From contig NZ_MSIF01000032.1 of the NCBI RefSeq assembly GCF_001921215.1, positions 1-64,000 of the forward strand: a stretch of 64,000 nt of DNA, in the 5' to 3' direction. Origin of the DNA: Actinophytocola xinjiangensis. GTDB taxonomy: Bacteria; Actinomycetota; Actinomycetes; Mycobacteriales; Pseudonocardiaceae. Positions within the stretch are counted from its first letter, which is position 1. The number at the start of each line of letters is the position of its first letter. Position numbers and translations under genes: made by a program. Of this stretch, positions 1 to 9,033 are shown one piece after another. The notes under the pieces are model-generated. The model worked only from the letters and a program-made list of their open reading frames with translations, did no database searches and had not been told where the DNA came from.

Positions 1-2
1 TG

Positions 3-329
3 TGGGGCGTCATCCACACGCTGCGCGCCTTCCTGCCGGCGATGGTCGAGCGCGGCGAGGGTGGGCACGTGGTGGTGGCGCTCGTGGCGTTCCTGACCGG
101 GCCGGCGCCCGCCGCCGTGCGGCTGCGCCGGGCGATCGGGCGGCCCGGTCCGGTCGGGCGCTGGGTGCACGCCAACCGGGGACCGCTGCGCTGGCTGGTG
201 GTCGGGGCGGCGGCGGTGGTGTTCGTGTTCCTCGACCGGCCGGGCGCGGTCGCGGTGGCGCTGCTCGCGCTGGCGGTGGCGCTGTGCCTGGCGGTCATCC
301 GGGTCCTCGACCGGCCGCCGGCGCGCTGA
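3..329 (+). CDS. Partial ORF: SDR-like start joined to membrane-protein tail
   Basis: The reading frame is already open at the window edge and stops at 327-329. Its first ~25 residues (WGVIHTLRAFLPAM, then VERGEGGHVV) match the segment of classical short-chain dehydrogenases just before the Asn-Thr-Ser/Ala-Ser block. The sequence then switches into VALVAFLTGPAPAAVRLRR and two hydrophobic segments ending LDRPPAR, which looks like the C-terminus of an actinobacterial integral membrane protein. No SDR catalytic Ser/Tyr-x3-Lys follows. It could be a deletion chimera, an assembly join, or a membrane protein whose upstream part resembles an SDR by chance. Only the C-terminal half can be judged. Confidence 0.55.
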   Translation, partial: WGVIHTLRAFLPAMVERGEGGHVVVALVAFLTGPAPAAVRLRRAIGRPGPVGRWVHANRGPLRWLVVGAAAVVFVFLDRPGAVAVALLALAVALCLAVIRVLDRPPAR

Positions 330-457
330 CCGGTTCACAGCACGCCGTCAGCCGGCCGGCGGGCCGGTCTGGTCGGCCAGGGCGAGACACCGCGCCCGGC
401 CGCCCGGTGTCCGCCGCGGCTCGGCCGGTACCGCACCGGGGTGCACACGCACGACCT

Positions 458-1048
458 TCATACCGGCGCGCGGGCCGCGTCCAGACAGATCAGCACGCCG
501 ATCACCACCAGCGCGATGCCGACGGTCACCGCCAGCGTCCGCAGGGACATGCCGGGCTGGAGCAGCACCACCAGCCCGGCGACCAGGGCCACCGCGCCGC
601 CGAACGCCGACCAGCCGCGCCGGCCGCCGTCGTTGGCCAGGGCGCCGACCAGGGTCAGGACACCGGTGACGATCCACCACGAGCCGATCAGCACGGCCAG
701 CAGCGCCAGGGTCTGCAGCGGCGCGCGCAGGCACAGCGCACCGGCCAGCAGCGACAGCGCGCCGAGCACACCGCCGAGCAGGCGCCGGCCGCCGGTCGCG
801 TCGTGACCGGTGACCGCGACCAGGATCTGCACGATGCCGTTGACGGCCAGGGTGATCGCGATCAGCACGGCGACCACCACCAGCGAGGCGTTGGGCCAGA
901 CCAGCATCGCGATCCCGACGAGCACCGACAGCACGCCGTTGACCATCTTCGGCGTGCGGTGGGCGGCCTGGGTGCGGTTCCACCTCGCGGCCGCGCCCGC
1001 CGACGACCTCGGCAGCGCGCCGGCGGAAAAGCCCGGGGACTCGGTCAT
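458..1048 (-). CDS. HdeD/DUF308 family membrane protein
   Basis: Predicted integral membrane protein of 196 residues with about six hydrophobic helices, in the repeated pattern of the HdeD (DUF308) family: MVNGVLSVLVGIAMLVWP, then GSWWIVTGVLTLV and related segments. HdeD proteins are linked to acid resistance in enterobacteria; in actinomycetes their role is unknown. The ATG at 1048 was chosen because GGAGGT lies just upstream; a longer frame from 1108 has no such site. The hydrophilic N-terminus (about 45 residues) is longer than in E. coli HdeD. It is divergent from the LapA-SulP pair and looks monocistronic. Confidence 0.8.
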   Translation of the reverse strand: MTESPGFSAGALPRSSAGAAARWNRTQAAHRTPKMVNGVLSVLVGIAMLVWPNASLVVVAVLIAITLAVNGIVQILVAVTGHDATGGRRLLGGVLGALSLLAGALCLRAPLQTLALLAVLIGSWWIVTGVLTLVGALANDGGRRGWSAFGGAVALVAGLVVLLQPGMSLRTLAVTVGIALVVIGVLICLDAARAPV

Positions 1049-1223
1049 GGGACCTCCTTCACGAGGCGACCGCCGCACCGTCACATCCCACCGGCCGGCC
1101 GCCATCACCCTCCCGGGGTGAGGTGGCCGCCCCGACAGGCCGTTTCACCCGCAGCGGATGAGGAGTTCGGCGGCCGGGAGGTCCACGTTGTCCCGCAGGA
1201 GCGCCGGCCGGAGGGAGCACGAC

Positions 1224-1484
1224 ATGAACGGTCCTGACACCAGGGACAAGCGCGGTTTCGTCGGCTGGCTGCGATCGGTCCCGGCGAACATCTGGGTGGC
1301 GCTGGTGATCGCCGCCATCGCCCTGATCTTCGTACTGCAGAACCGGCAGAAGGCGACCATCGAGCTGTTCAACATCTCGATGTCCGCGCCGCTGTGGATG
1401 ACGTTGCTGGTCACCCTGCTCATCGGGCTGGTGATCGGGTTGCTGATCCGGCGCAACCGGCGCACCGGCCAACGGCCACGATGA
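1224..1484 (+). CDS. LapA-domain (DUF1049) small membrane protein
   Basis: Protein of 86 residues with two hydrophobic helices (around residues 20-40 and 52-74) separated by QNRQKATIELFNI. That is the typical LapA/DUF1049 layout: a TM helix, a short F-x-L-Q-N loop, and a second TM helix ending in basic residues. In E. coli, LapA works with LapB in envelope assembly; in actinobacteria these short proteins are uncharacterised. The ATG at 1224 follows a GGAGGG site. Its TGA overlaps the next gene's start (ATGA at 1481-1484), so it is probably translationally coupled to the SulP transporter. Confidence 0.8.
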   Translation: MNGPDTRDKRGFVGWLRSVPANIWVALVIAAIALIFVLQNRQKATIELFNISMSAPLWMTLLVTLLIGLVIGLLIRRNRRTGQRPR

Positions 1485-3181
1485 TGACCGGCTTCCGGCA
1501 GCAGACGCCCCGCCGGGAACGCGTCGCCAGGGTCGCGCCCGGCTTCCAGAACCGGCGGCGGAACCGGCGGCAGGACGCGCTGGCGGGGTTGACCGGCGCG
1601 GTGCGCGCCGTCCCGGACGGGATGGCCGCCGCCGCCCTGGCCGGGGTCAACCCGCTGCACGGTGTGTACGCCGCGATCGTGGGTCCGGTCGCCGGTGGGC
1701 TGGGCTCCAGCACCCGGCTGATGATCGTCAGCACCACCGGTGCGGCGGCGCTGGCCGCCGGGTCGGTGGTCGCCCCGCTCGCCCCGGCGCAGCGGCCGGC
1801 GGCGCTGGTGCTGCTGACGCTGGTCGCCGGGGTGGCGGCGCTCGTCGTGGGACTCGCCCGGCTGGGGCGGTACCTGCGGTTCGTGTCCCAGTCGGTGGTG
1901 CTCGGCTTCCTCGGCGGCGTCGCGGTCTCCATCGTCGCCGGCCAGTTGCCCGGGTTGCTCGGTGCGCCGGCCGAGGGCGCCGTCCCGCTGGTCAGAGGGT
2001 TCGACGTGCTGCTCGCCCCGGCGAGGATCGACGGGGCGACGGCGGTGGTCGGGCTGGGCGCGCTGGTGATCATGGTGGCGGTGGCCCGCACGCGGTTCGC
2101 GGTCGTCGGGGCGCTGGTCGCGCTGGCGGTGCCGAGCGCGGTGGTGCTGCTCGCCGGACTCGACGGGGTGGCCACGATCGGCGACGCCGGCCCGCTGCCG
2201 CTGCTGCCCGACCTCGGCCTGTTCTCGCCGGACCTGGTGGCCGGCGGGATCGCGGTGGCGGTGATCGTGCTGGTGCGCGGCGCCGCGATCGGTGAGACCA
2301 CGCCGAACCCCGACGGGTCGCGGGTCCACGCCGACCGCGACTTCCTGGCCCAGGGCGCGGCGAACGTGGCCGCCGGGCTGGTCGGTGGCCTGCCGGTCGG
2401 CGGGTCGGCCGGGGGCACCGCTCTCAACCGGGCCGCCGGCGCGCGGACCCGGTGGGCGGCGGTCTGGTCGGGTGTGGGGGTGCTGGCGATCCTCGTGCTG
2501 TTCTCCGGGGTGATCGGGCACGTCGCCCTGCCGGCGCTGGCGGCGGTGCTGGTCGTCGCGGCGGCGCGGTCGTCCCGGCCGGGTGAGCTGGCGACGGTCC
2601 TGCGCACCGGAGGGCTGTCGCGGCTCGCGGCGGTGACGGTGTTCCTGGCGGCGCTGCTGCTGCCGGTCGCGGCGGCGGTGTTCGTCGGGGTCGCGCTGTC
2701 GCTGCTGCTCCAGCTCAACCGGGACGGTGTCGACCTGCGGGTGGTCGAGGTGGTGCCGCGCGCCGACGGCCGGTGCACCGAGGTGCCGGTGCCGGCGACG
2801 CTGACCAGCCACGAGATCACCGTGCTCGACGTGTACGGCAGCCTGTTGTTCGCCGGCGCGGGCAACCTGCGTGCCCGGCTGCCCGACCCGGCGGGGACGG
2901 TGGGCGCGGTGCTGGTGCTGCGGCTGCGCGGCCGCACCTCGCTCGGCGCGACGTTCCTCGCCCTGGCGGCCGACTACGCCCGCGCGCTGGGCGCGGCCGG
3001 GGGCCGGCTGTACCTGTCGGGCGTCGACCGTGGGGTCGCCGAGTCGTTCCGCCGCGCCGGGACGGTGTCGCTCACCGGCCCGGTGCGGATGTTCGGCGCC
3101 ACCGACGTGTTGTGGGAGTCGGCGGCGGCCCCCTACCGCGAGGCCGACACCTGGGTGGTGCGCCACCGCGGCGGGGGCTGA
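1481..3181 (+). CDS. SulP family anion transporter with STAS domain
   Basis: Protein of 566 residues. A cytoplasmic basic N-terminus leads into a SulP core of many hydrophobic helices (about residues 25-430) with the family-typical stretch DALAGLTGAVRAVPDGMAAA and the conserved PVGGSAGGTALN segment. A C-terminal STAS domain follows (about 440-555, with VLDVYGSLLFAGA). SulP proteins move sulfate, bicarbonate or other anions; the substrate cannot be told from sequence. ATG at 1481 overlaps the LapA stop codon; a second in-frame ATG lies at 1484. It ends eight bases before the convergent LANTG gene, with no terminator hairpin seen. Confidence 0.85.
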   Translation: MMTGFRQQTPRRERVARVAPGFQNRRRNRRQDALAGLTGAVRAVPDGMAAAALAGVNPLHGVYAAIVGPVAGGLGSSTRLMIVSTTGAAALAAGSVVAPLAPAQRPAALVLLTLVAGVAALVVGLARLGRYLRFVSQSVVLGFLGGVAVSIVAGQLPGLLGAPAEGAVPLVRGFDVLLAPARIDGATAVVGLGALVIMVAVARTRFAVVGALVALAVPSAVVLLAGLDGVATIGDAGPLPLLPDLGLFSPDLVAGGIAVAVIVLVRGAAIGETTPNPDGSRVHADRDFLAQGAANVAAGLVGGLPVGGSAGGTALNRAAGARTRWAAVWSGVGVLAILVLFSGVIGHVALPALAAVLVVAAARSSRPGELATVLRTGGLSRLAAVTVFLAALLLPVAAAVFVGVALSLLLQLNRDGVDLRVVEVVPRADGRCTEVPVPATLTSHEITVLDVYGSLLFAGAGNLRARLPDPAGTVGAVLVLRLRGRTSLGATFLALAADYARALGAAGGRLYLSGVDRGVAESFRRAGTVSLTGPVRMFGATDVLWESAAAPYREADTWVVRHRGGG

Positions 3182-3189
3182 GCCGCCGG

Positions 3190-4197
3190 TCATCCCCGTC
3201 GGGCTGACCGGCGCTGGCGCAGCAGCAGCCACGCGCCGCCGATGGCCAGTGCCAGGCCGACCGCGCCCGGGATCACCAGCGGCAGACCGGTGTTCGCGAG
3301 CGGACGACCGCCTCCGGGGGTGACCACGCCCGAGGAGGTGGGCGCACCGGTGGAGGTGCCGGAGGTCGGCGGGGTCCCGGTCGTCGTCCCGGTCGTGGTG
3401 GTGGGGACGGCGGTGGTCGTCGTCGGGGGCGTCGGTGGGGAGGTGGTCGTGGTGGTGACCGGGACGTCGGCCGTGCACTGGACGGTGACCTCGCCGATGG
3501 TGGCGTCCAGCAGCGAGCCGGCGTAGATCACCCGGCCGTCGGTGTCCTCCAGGACGGCGGTCACGTGGATCTCGATGGCGGCGTGCGCGGAGCCCGGCGC
3601 GGTCCGCTCGATGTGGTCGATGGTCACGATCAGCGTGGCGGAGCCGACGGCGGGCAGGCCGAGTTCGGCGCCGTCGGTGCGTACCGTCTGCGCTCCGTCG
3701 GTCAGCGGGCGGGTGACGTCGTCGAACAGGTAGGCCTGGTTGGAGTCGGTGGCGGCGTAGGCCTGTTCGGTCTCCTGCGCGGGTGCGTGGGTGCACTGGG
3801 CCCAGGTGTGGACCGAGCCGAAGCTGATCAGGTTGTTGGCGTCGGGGGTGAGCCGGAGGCCGACGCCGCTGCCGGTGGCCTCCGCGCGGTGGGTGCCGCT
3901 CGGCTCGTCGACCTGAGCGGTCGAGTTGGCGGTACCGGGGGTGCCGCCGTACCACCCGTTCAGGAACGGCAGGACGCCGTCCGGGTCGCTCTTGTCCCAG
4001 GAGACGACCTCGCTCGGGTCCGCCCGCACGTGGCCGAGGGTTCCGCCGAAGCCGGTCACGCCGGCGGCCGGCGCGTCGTCGATGGACAGTTCGACGAGGG
4101 TGGAGCTGGCGGTGTGGCCCGGCTGGGCACCCGCGGTGCCGGCGGCGAAGGCGGTGACGGTGGCCGCCACGAACGCGGTGGTCAGGGAACGTCGCAT
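3190..4197 (-). CDS. Secreted LAxTG (sortase) cell-wall surface protein
   Basis: Protein of 335 residues. It has a Sec signal peptide (RRSLTTAFVAATVTAFAAG, cleavage near AGA-QP), a beta-rich extracellular domain with choice-of-anchor-like features (residues ~30-240), a Thr/Pro-rich stalk (about 245-290), a PLANTG sorting signal, one TM helix and a basic tail (LLLRQRRSARRG). LAxTG is the pentapeptide used by actinobacterial class E sortases, so covalent attachment to peptidoglycan is expected. No sortase gene is in the window. The ligand or function of the ectodomain is not recognisable. ATG at 4197; a copy of the recurrent 13-bp motif lies 18 bases upstream. Confidence 0.85.
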   Translation of the reverse strand: MRRSLTTAFVAATVTAFAAGTAGAQPGHTASSTLVELSIDDAPAAGVTGFGGTLGHVRADPSEVVSWDKSDPDGVLPFLNGWYGGTPGTANSTAQVDEPSGTHRAEATGSGVGLRLTPDANNLISFGSVHTWAQCTHAPAQETEQAYAATDSNQAYLFDDVTRPLTDGAQTVRTDGAELGLPAVGSATLIVTIDHIERTAPGSAHAAIEIHVTAVLEDTDGRVIYAGSLLDATIGEVTVQCTADVPVTTTTTSPPTPPTTTTAVPTTTTGTTTGTPPTSGTSTGAPTSSGVVTPGGGRPLANTGLPLVIPGAVGLALAIGGAWLLLRQRRSARRG

Positions 4198-4214
4198 CCG
4201 TTGAACCGTACCGA

Positions 4215-4227
4215 GTCCGTTGTGGAC
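4215..4227 (-). repeat. Copy 1 of 13-bp motif GTCCACAACGGAC
   Basis: Exact GTCCACAACGGAC on the minus strand. It is the only copy found in an intergenic position, between the LANTG gene start and the GH38 promoter, so it could double as a regulatory site for either gene. Confidence 0.55.
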
Positions 4228-4309
4228 GGAACGGATTCACTCGTTGGTGGGCGGGTCCACCCGGGTGCGACAACACGGGCCGTTGACGCCACGGTCTTGT
4301 TGGCGCCGT

Positions 4310-4323
4310 ACTAGTATACTAGT
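4310..4323. promoter_or_regulatory. Perfect 14-bp palindrome, GntR-type operator
   Basis: ACTAGTATACTAGT is its own reverse complement and lies 49 bases before the GH38 start codon. It contains TATACT, a good -10 hexamer, so a bound repressor would block the promoter. The core (CTxGTATACxAG) closely matches the classical B. subtilis GntR operator core CTTGTATACAAG. The GntR-FCD gene at 11381 is the nearest candidate regulator. Confidence 0.6.
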
Positions 4324-4371
4324 CTACAAGCACAGTTCGGACAGGTCACACGACGAAGTGGGAGGCCTTCC

Positions 4372-7300
4372 ATGCGACGGGCCCGACGAACCTCGCGGTT
4401 ACGAATCAGAGCGGGGTTCGCCGCCCTCGCCACCGTGCTGATCACCACCATCACCCCGCCGGGCATCGCCTCGGCCGCCGACGCCGTGTTCACCGTCGGC
4501 ACCGTCGACACCTCGGCCGCCGAGTTCGCCCTCGGGCCCGACGGCTGGCAGGGCTACGCGGCCGCGTTCCCCGACGGCGCCGACGTCACCGTCGGCGACG
4601 GCGCGGCCGGCCAACTCCCCTACGTCCACCCCGGGCCCATCGACGGCTGGGCCGGCAACAGGACGCACACCTTCACCCTGCGCGCGACACTGACCGCCGC
4701 GCAGATCACGTCGGCGTACCTGACGATGCACTACCTGGACACCCAGCAGGCCTCGCCGCCCCGGCTGGACGTCACCGTCAACGGCCAGGCCATCGGCTCG
4801 CGCCAGCTGCCGCGCGGCGGCGGAACCGGACACCTCGGCGACAGCGGCGTCAAGCCGTCCACCGCGAGGATCTTCGTCCCGGCCGCCAGCCTGCGCGCCG
4901 GCGAGAACGTGTTCACCCTGACCAACGCCACCGGCTCGTGGTCGGTCTACGACCAGATCGAGCTGGTGGCGGCCGACGGCGTCCCGCCCGGCATCACCCT
5001 CGACTCACTCGCCCCCACCGTCCTGTTCGTCGACCGCGACGGCGCCGAACGCCAACTCGTCGACGTGTCGGTCACCAACGACGGCCCGGCCGTGGAGACC
5101 ACCTTCACCGCCACCCTCGGCGGACAGGACACCGCCACCACGCTGACCGTCCCGTCGGGGACCTCCACCCAGCGGATCGCCGTGGCGCCCAACCCCGGCG
5201 GCGACCCGGTACCGGTGACCGTCTCGGCCGGCTCCGGCGTCACCGAGCTGACCGCGCGGTTGCCCTACCAGCGCCGCTGGGAGTTCCACATCGACCACGG
5301 CAGCCACCTCGACATCGGCTACACCGGCCTGCAGTCGGTGGTGCAGCGCCAGCAGAACGAGTTCCTCGACCAGGCCGTCACCGGCTGCGAGAACACCAAG
5401 GACTACCCGGACGCGGCGAAGTTCCGGTGGGGCATCGAGAGCATGTGGACGCTGGACAACTACGTGCGCGAGCGGCCGCAGAGCCAGCTCGACCGGCTGG
5501 CCGCCTGCATCCGCGACGAGCAGATCGAGATCACCGCCTCCTACGACAACAACCTGCACGACCTGCAGACCGGCGAGCAGCTGGTGCGGATGGTCTACGC
5601 CGGGGCCAAGAAGTTCGAGCAGCGGTTCGACACCGACGTGGTGACCGCGTTCGAGAACGACTCCCCCGCCGTCACCTGGCAGTACGTGCAGGCCCTGCAC
5701 AAGGCCGGCGTCAAGTACCTGGTGGTGGGGCACAACCCGACCAGGGCACCGCACTCGCCGCAGTCGAACAAACCGGGCCTGTTCTGGTGGGAGGCACCCA
5801 ACGGCGACCGGGTGCTGACCTGGTACACCAGCCCGGACACCAGCTACGTCGAGGCCTACGGCCTGTTCCCCGGCGGCAACCCGCTGGGCGACTTCGGCCA
5901 GTCGGTGGACAACATCGCCGAGCGGCTGGCGACCGTGCAGGAGACCGGGTTCGACCAGGACCTGTACCTGGCCATGTTCCGGCTGGACAACATCCCCGCC
6001 CAGCTGGGCCTGTCGGACTTCGCCAAGCGGTTCAACGAGACCTACACCTCGCCCAAGGTCGTCGTGTCGACGCCGAGCCGGTTCTTCGGTGAGCTGGAGA
6101 AGCGGGACCGGGTCGAGGACCTGCCGGTCAACCGGGGCGACTGGTCGGACTGGTGGGTGGACGGTGCCGGGTCCTCGGCGCGCGAGACCGCGCTGACCCG
6201 CGACGCGCAGGACCGCACGGCCGACGCCGAGACGCTTGGCGCGCTGGCCGGCCTGACCACCCCGACCGCGCCGACCCGCCAGCCGACGCTGGACGAGGCC
6301 TACCGCCAGGCCGAGCTGTACACCGAGCACACCTGGGGCGCGTCCGGCCCGACCTGGGACGACCCGCAGTGGCCGGTGAAGCGAGCCTTCGCCGAGGACG
6401 CCGACGCGCTCTCGCGCCGGGCGCTGGGTGACTCGCTGGCCGACCTGTCGGGCCAGGTGTCCAACGCCGGGCCGTGGCCGTCGGTCGCGGTGTTCAACTC
6501 CCAGTCCTGGCAACGCGACGGGCTGGTGACCACGACCGTGGACGTCGGCCGGCTGGGCGAACGGCCGTTCCGGTTGGTCGACGGTGACCGGGAGGTGGCC
6601 TACGAGACGGTGTCGCGCACCGGCGGGAAGGTGACGATCCGGTTCCTGGCCAAGGACGTACCGGCCGTCGGCTACCGCACCTACGGGCTGCGCCCGGCCA
6701 GAGCCGACGACCGGGGCGGCTCCGGCACCAGCCTGCGGGTCGACGAACACGGGATGGAGAACCAGTACTACCGGCTGCGCCTTGACGAGCGGACCGGCGC
6801 CATCGCGTCCATCGTGGACAAACGGACCGGCCGGGAGCTGATCGACCAGGGCTCGCAGTTCAAGGCCAACCAGTTCCTGTACCGGCCCAACGACGCCGGG
6901 GCGAACAAGTGGAACGACAAGCCGTCCTCGGACAGCCGGCAGTGGACTCCCCAGGACGCGAAGGTCCGGGTGGTCTCGCGCGGGCCGGTGACCGCGACCC
7001 TGGAGGTCACCCACGACCCGGGGCCGGGCGGCGCGGTCAGCGGCGTGGCGGCGCTCACCGAGCGGATCACCCTGACCGACGGCGTGCCGCGTGTCGACAT
7101 CGCCAACACCGTCGACAAGACCAGGGTGGAGACCGCCGAGGAGGCGTACTACGCGTTCCCGTTCGAGGTCGACGACCCGGACGTGACCTACGAGATCCCG
7201 GCCGCCTCGGTCCGGTTCTTCGACGACCAGATGCCCGGCGCGGCCATGGACTGGCAGGCCATCGGCCGCTACGCCAACCTGTCCAACGACAAGGGCGGGG

Positions 7301-9033
7301 TGCTGTTCTCCGCGCCGAGCGCGCCGATGGTCGAGTTCGACCGGATCCGCACCCAGGAGTGGGTCGCCCGGCCGGGCCGGCTCGACGGCGTCGAGGTCGA
7401 CCTGGACGCCGACCGGTACCGGCCCGAGAGCGGCTCGGTGTTCTCCTACACGCACAACAACCTGTGGGGCACCAACTACCGCATCGCCCAGGAAGGTCCG
7501 GTGACCTTCCGGTACGCGATCGGCAGCCACGGCCCGGACGACCGGGACGCCGCCGTGCGGGCCACCCGGTTCGGCGCCGAGGTGCACTCGACGCTGCGCG
7601 GTGTCGGCGTGCCTGGCCGCCAGCAGGGCGCCTACCAGCCGGGTGCCCGGTCGCTGGTGTCGGTCGACCGGCCCGGGGTGACCGTGCAGACGGTCAAGCG
7701 GGCCGACGACGGCGCGCCGGGGATCACCGTGCGGCTGCTGGAGGTCGCCGGTGAGGACGGTACGACCAGCGTCACGCTGCCGTTCAAGGTCGGTGCGGCG
7801 CAGCTGGCCGACGCCACCGAACGGCCGCTGGAACCGTTGCCGGTCAACGGAAGGACCGTGCGGGTGCCGGTCGAGGCGAGCGGCATCGTCACCGTGCTCG
7901 TGCAGCCGGAGCTGTCGTTGACCACGCGGGCGGCCAACCCGGTCGTCGCCCGGGGCGAGTCGACGGTGGTCACCGCTCAGCTGCGCAACGACGGCAACCG
8001 CACGGTGCGCGGGTCGGTGGCGCTGACCGGGCCGTTCCCGGTGTCACCGTCACGGGTCCAGGTCCCGGACCTGCGCCCGGGTGCCACGTTCGACGCCCGG
8101 TTCACGGTGGCCGTGCCGGCCGGCGCGACCCCGGGCGAGACGGTGCTGACCGCCTCCGCCGACCTGGGCCAGGTGTCGACGCTGCCCTCGAAGCTGGCGC
8201 TCACGGTGGTCAACCCGGTCGACGTGGTGGCCACGCCCGACGAGCTGGACCTGGTCGAGGGCACCCGGCAGCGGGTCCAGGTGACGGTGACCAACAACCT
8301 GCCCCGGCCGGTGACGCCGACGGTGGGCCTGGACGTGCCCGACGGCTGGACGGTGGGCGGTGGCGGCGAGGTGGCGCTGGAGCCCGGCCAGTCCAGGACG
8401 GTGCCGGTGGACCTCACGCCGCCGGCCGGCTCGTTCGGCGAGCACCGCCTGGAGCTGCGGATCGCCGGTGGGGCACCGGGAACGACGGCGCCGCTGCCGG
8501 CGTCGGTGAGCCGGCCGGTGGTGCTGGTCGGTGCGCCGGACGAGAGCACGGCGGAGTTCGCGCTCTCCCCCGCCGGCTACGAGCGGTTCGCCGCGACGTT
8601 CCCGGACGGGGTGGACCTGACCGCCGGCGAGGATCCGGCGACCGGGTGGAGCTACGTCCAGCCGGGGCCGCAGGACTCGTGGGCGGACAGCCGCGACCAT
8701 CCGGCGACGTTCCGGTTCACCCTGCCGGACAAGCCGACCGCCGACCTGACGTTCACCGCGTGGTTGTTGGACACCAACAACTTCCACCCGCCGGCGATCC
8801 GGGTCGGGCTCAACGGGGCCGACGGTGAGGCGCGGATCCTGCCGCCGGGCGGCGGGGACGGGTTCCACTGGGGCGACGGCGAGCCCAACGAGTACGGCGG
8901 GATCCGGCCGGTGACGGTGAACGTGACGCTGCCGGCGGTGGACCTGCGTGCCGGGGAGAACGTGGTGACGATCTCCCGGCCGTCCGGCTCGTGGCTGGTG
9001 TACGACGCGATCGGGGTGCGGCAGCTGCCATGA
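4372..9033 (+). CDS. Exported GH38 alpha-mannosidase-like glycosidase
   Basis: Protein of 1553 residues with a Sec signal (ends GIASAADA). Domains: N-terminal lectin-like domain resembling rhamnogalacturonan lyase domain III (~45-200); GH38 catalytic core from ~300, with the zinc-binding HIDHGSHLDIGYT motif (~304-316), FRWGIESMW (~353) and FENDSPAVTW (~426); mutarotase-like beta-sandwiches (~740-1090); two NEW3-like beta domains (~1160-1390); and a second copy of the N-terminal lectin-like domain at ~1400-1553. GH38 enzymes hydrolyse alpha-mannosides, but divergent secreted actinobacterial members may have other substrates. GGAGG precedes the ATG. The stop overlaps the next start (ATGA), so it heads a three-gene operon behind the 4310 palindrome. 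Confidence 0.85.
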   Translation: MRRARRTSRLRIRAGFAALATVLITTITPPGIASAADAVFTVGTVDTSAAEFALGPDGWQGYAAAFPDGADVTVGDGAAGQLPYVHPGPIDGWAGNRTHTFTLRATLTAAQITSAYLTMHYLDTQQASPPRLDVTVNGQAIGSRQLPRGGGTGHLGDSGVKPSTARIFVPAASLRAGENVFTLTNATGSWSVYDQIELVAADGVPPGITLDSLAPTVLFVDRDGAERQLVDVSVTNDGPAVETTFTATLGGQDTATTLTVPSGTSTQRIAVAPNPGGDPVPVTVSAGSGVTELTARLPYQRRWEFHIDHGSHLDIGYTGLQSVVQRQQNEFLDQAVTGCENTKDYPDAAKFRWGIESMWTLDNYVRERPQSQLDRLAACIRDEQIEITASYDNNLHDLQTGEQLVRMVYAGAKKFEQRFDTDVVTAFENDSPAVTWQYVQALHKAGVKYLVVGHNPTRAPHSPQSNKPGLFWWEAPNGDRVLTWYTSPDTSYVEAYGLFPGGNPLGDFGQSVDNIAERLATVQETGFDQDLYLAMFRLDNIPAQLGLSDFAKRFNETYTSPKVVVSTPSRFFGELEKRDRVEDLPVNRGDWSDWWVDGAGSSARETALTRDAQDRTADAETLGALAGLTTPTAPTRQPTLDEAYRQAELYTEHTWGASGPTWDDPQWPVKRAFAEDADALSRRALGDSLADLSGQVSNAGPWPSVAVFNSQSWQRDGLVTTTVDVGRLGERPFRLVDGDREVAYETVSRTGGKVTIRFLAKDVPAVGYRTYGLRPARADDRGGSGTSLRVDEHGMENQYYRLRLDERTGAIASIVDKRTGRELIDQGSQFKANQFLYRPNDAGANKWNDKPSSDSRQWTPQDAKVRVVSRGPVTATLEVTHDPGPGGAVSGVAALTERITLTDGVPRVDIANTVDKTRVETAEEAYYAFPFEVDDPDVTYEIPAASVRFFDDQMPGAAMDWQAIGRYANLSNDKGGVLFSAPSAPMVEFDRIRTQEWVARPGRLDGVEVDLDADRYRPESGSVFSYTHNNLWGTNYRIAQEGPVTFRYAIGSHGPDDRDAAVRATRFGAEVHSTLRGVGVPGRQQGAYQPGARSLVSVDRPGVTVQTVKRADDGAPGITVRLLEVAGEDGTTSVTLPFKVGAAQLADATERPLEPLPVNGRTVRVPVEASGIVTVLVQPELSLTTRAANPVVARGESTVVTAQLRNDGNRTVRGSVALTGPFPVSPSRVQVPDLRPGATFDARFTVAVPAGATPGETVLTASADLGQVSTLPSKLALTVVNPVDVVATPDELDLVEGTRQRVQVTVTNNLPRPVTPTVGLDVPDGWTVGGGGEVALEPGQSRTVPVDLTPPAGSFGEHRLELRIAGGAPGTTAPLPASVSRPVVLVGAPDESTAEFALSPAGYERFAATFPDGVDLTAGEDPATGWSYVQPGPQDSWADSRDHPATFRFTLPDKPTADLTFTAWLLDTNNFHPPAIRVGLNGADGEARILPPGGGDGFHWGDGEPNEYGGIRPVTVNVTLPAVDLRAGENVVTISRPSGSWLVYDAIGVRQLP

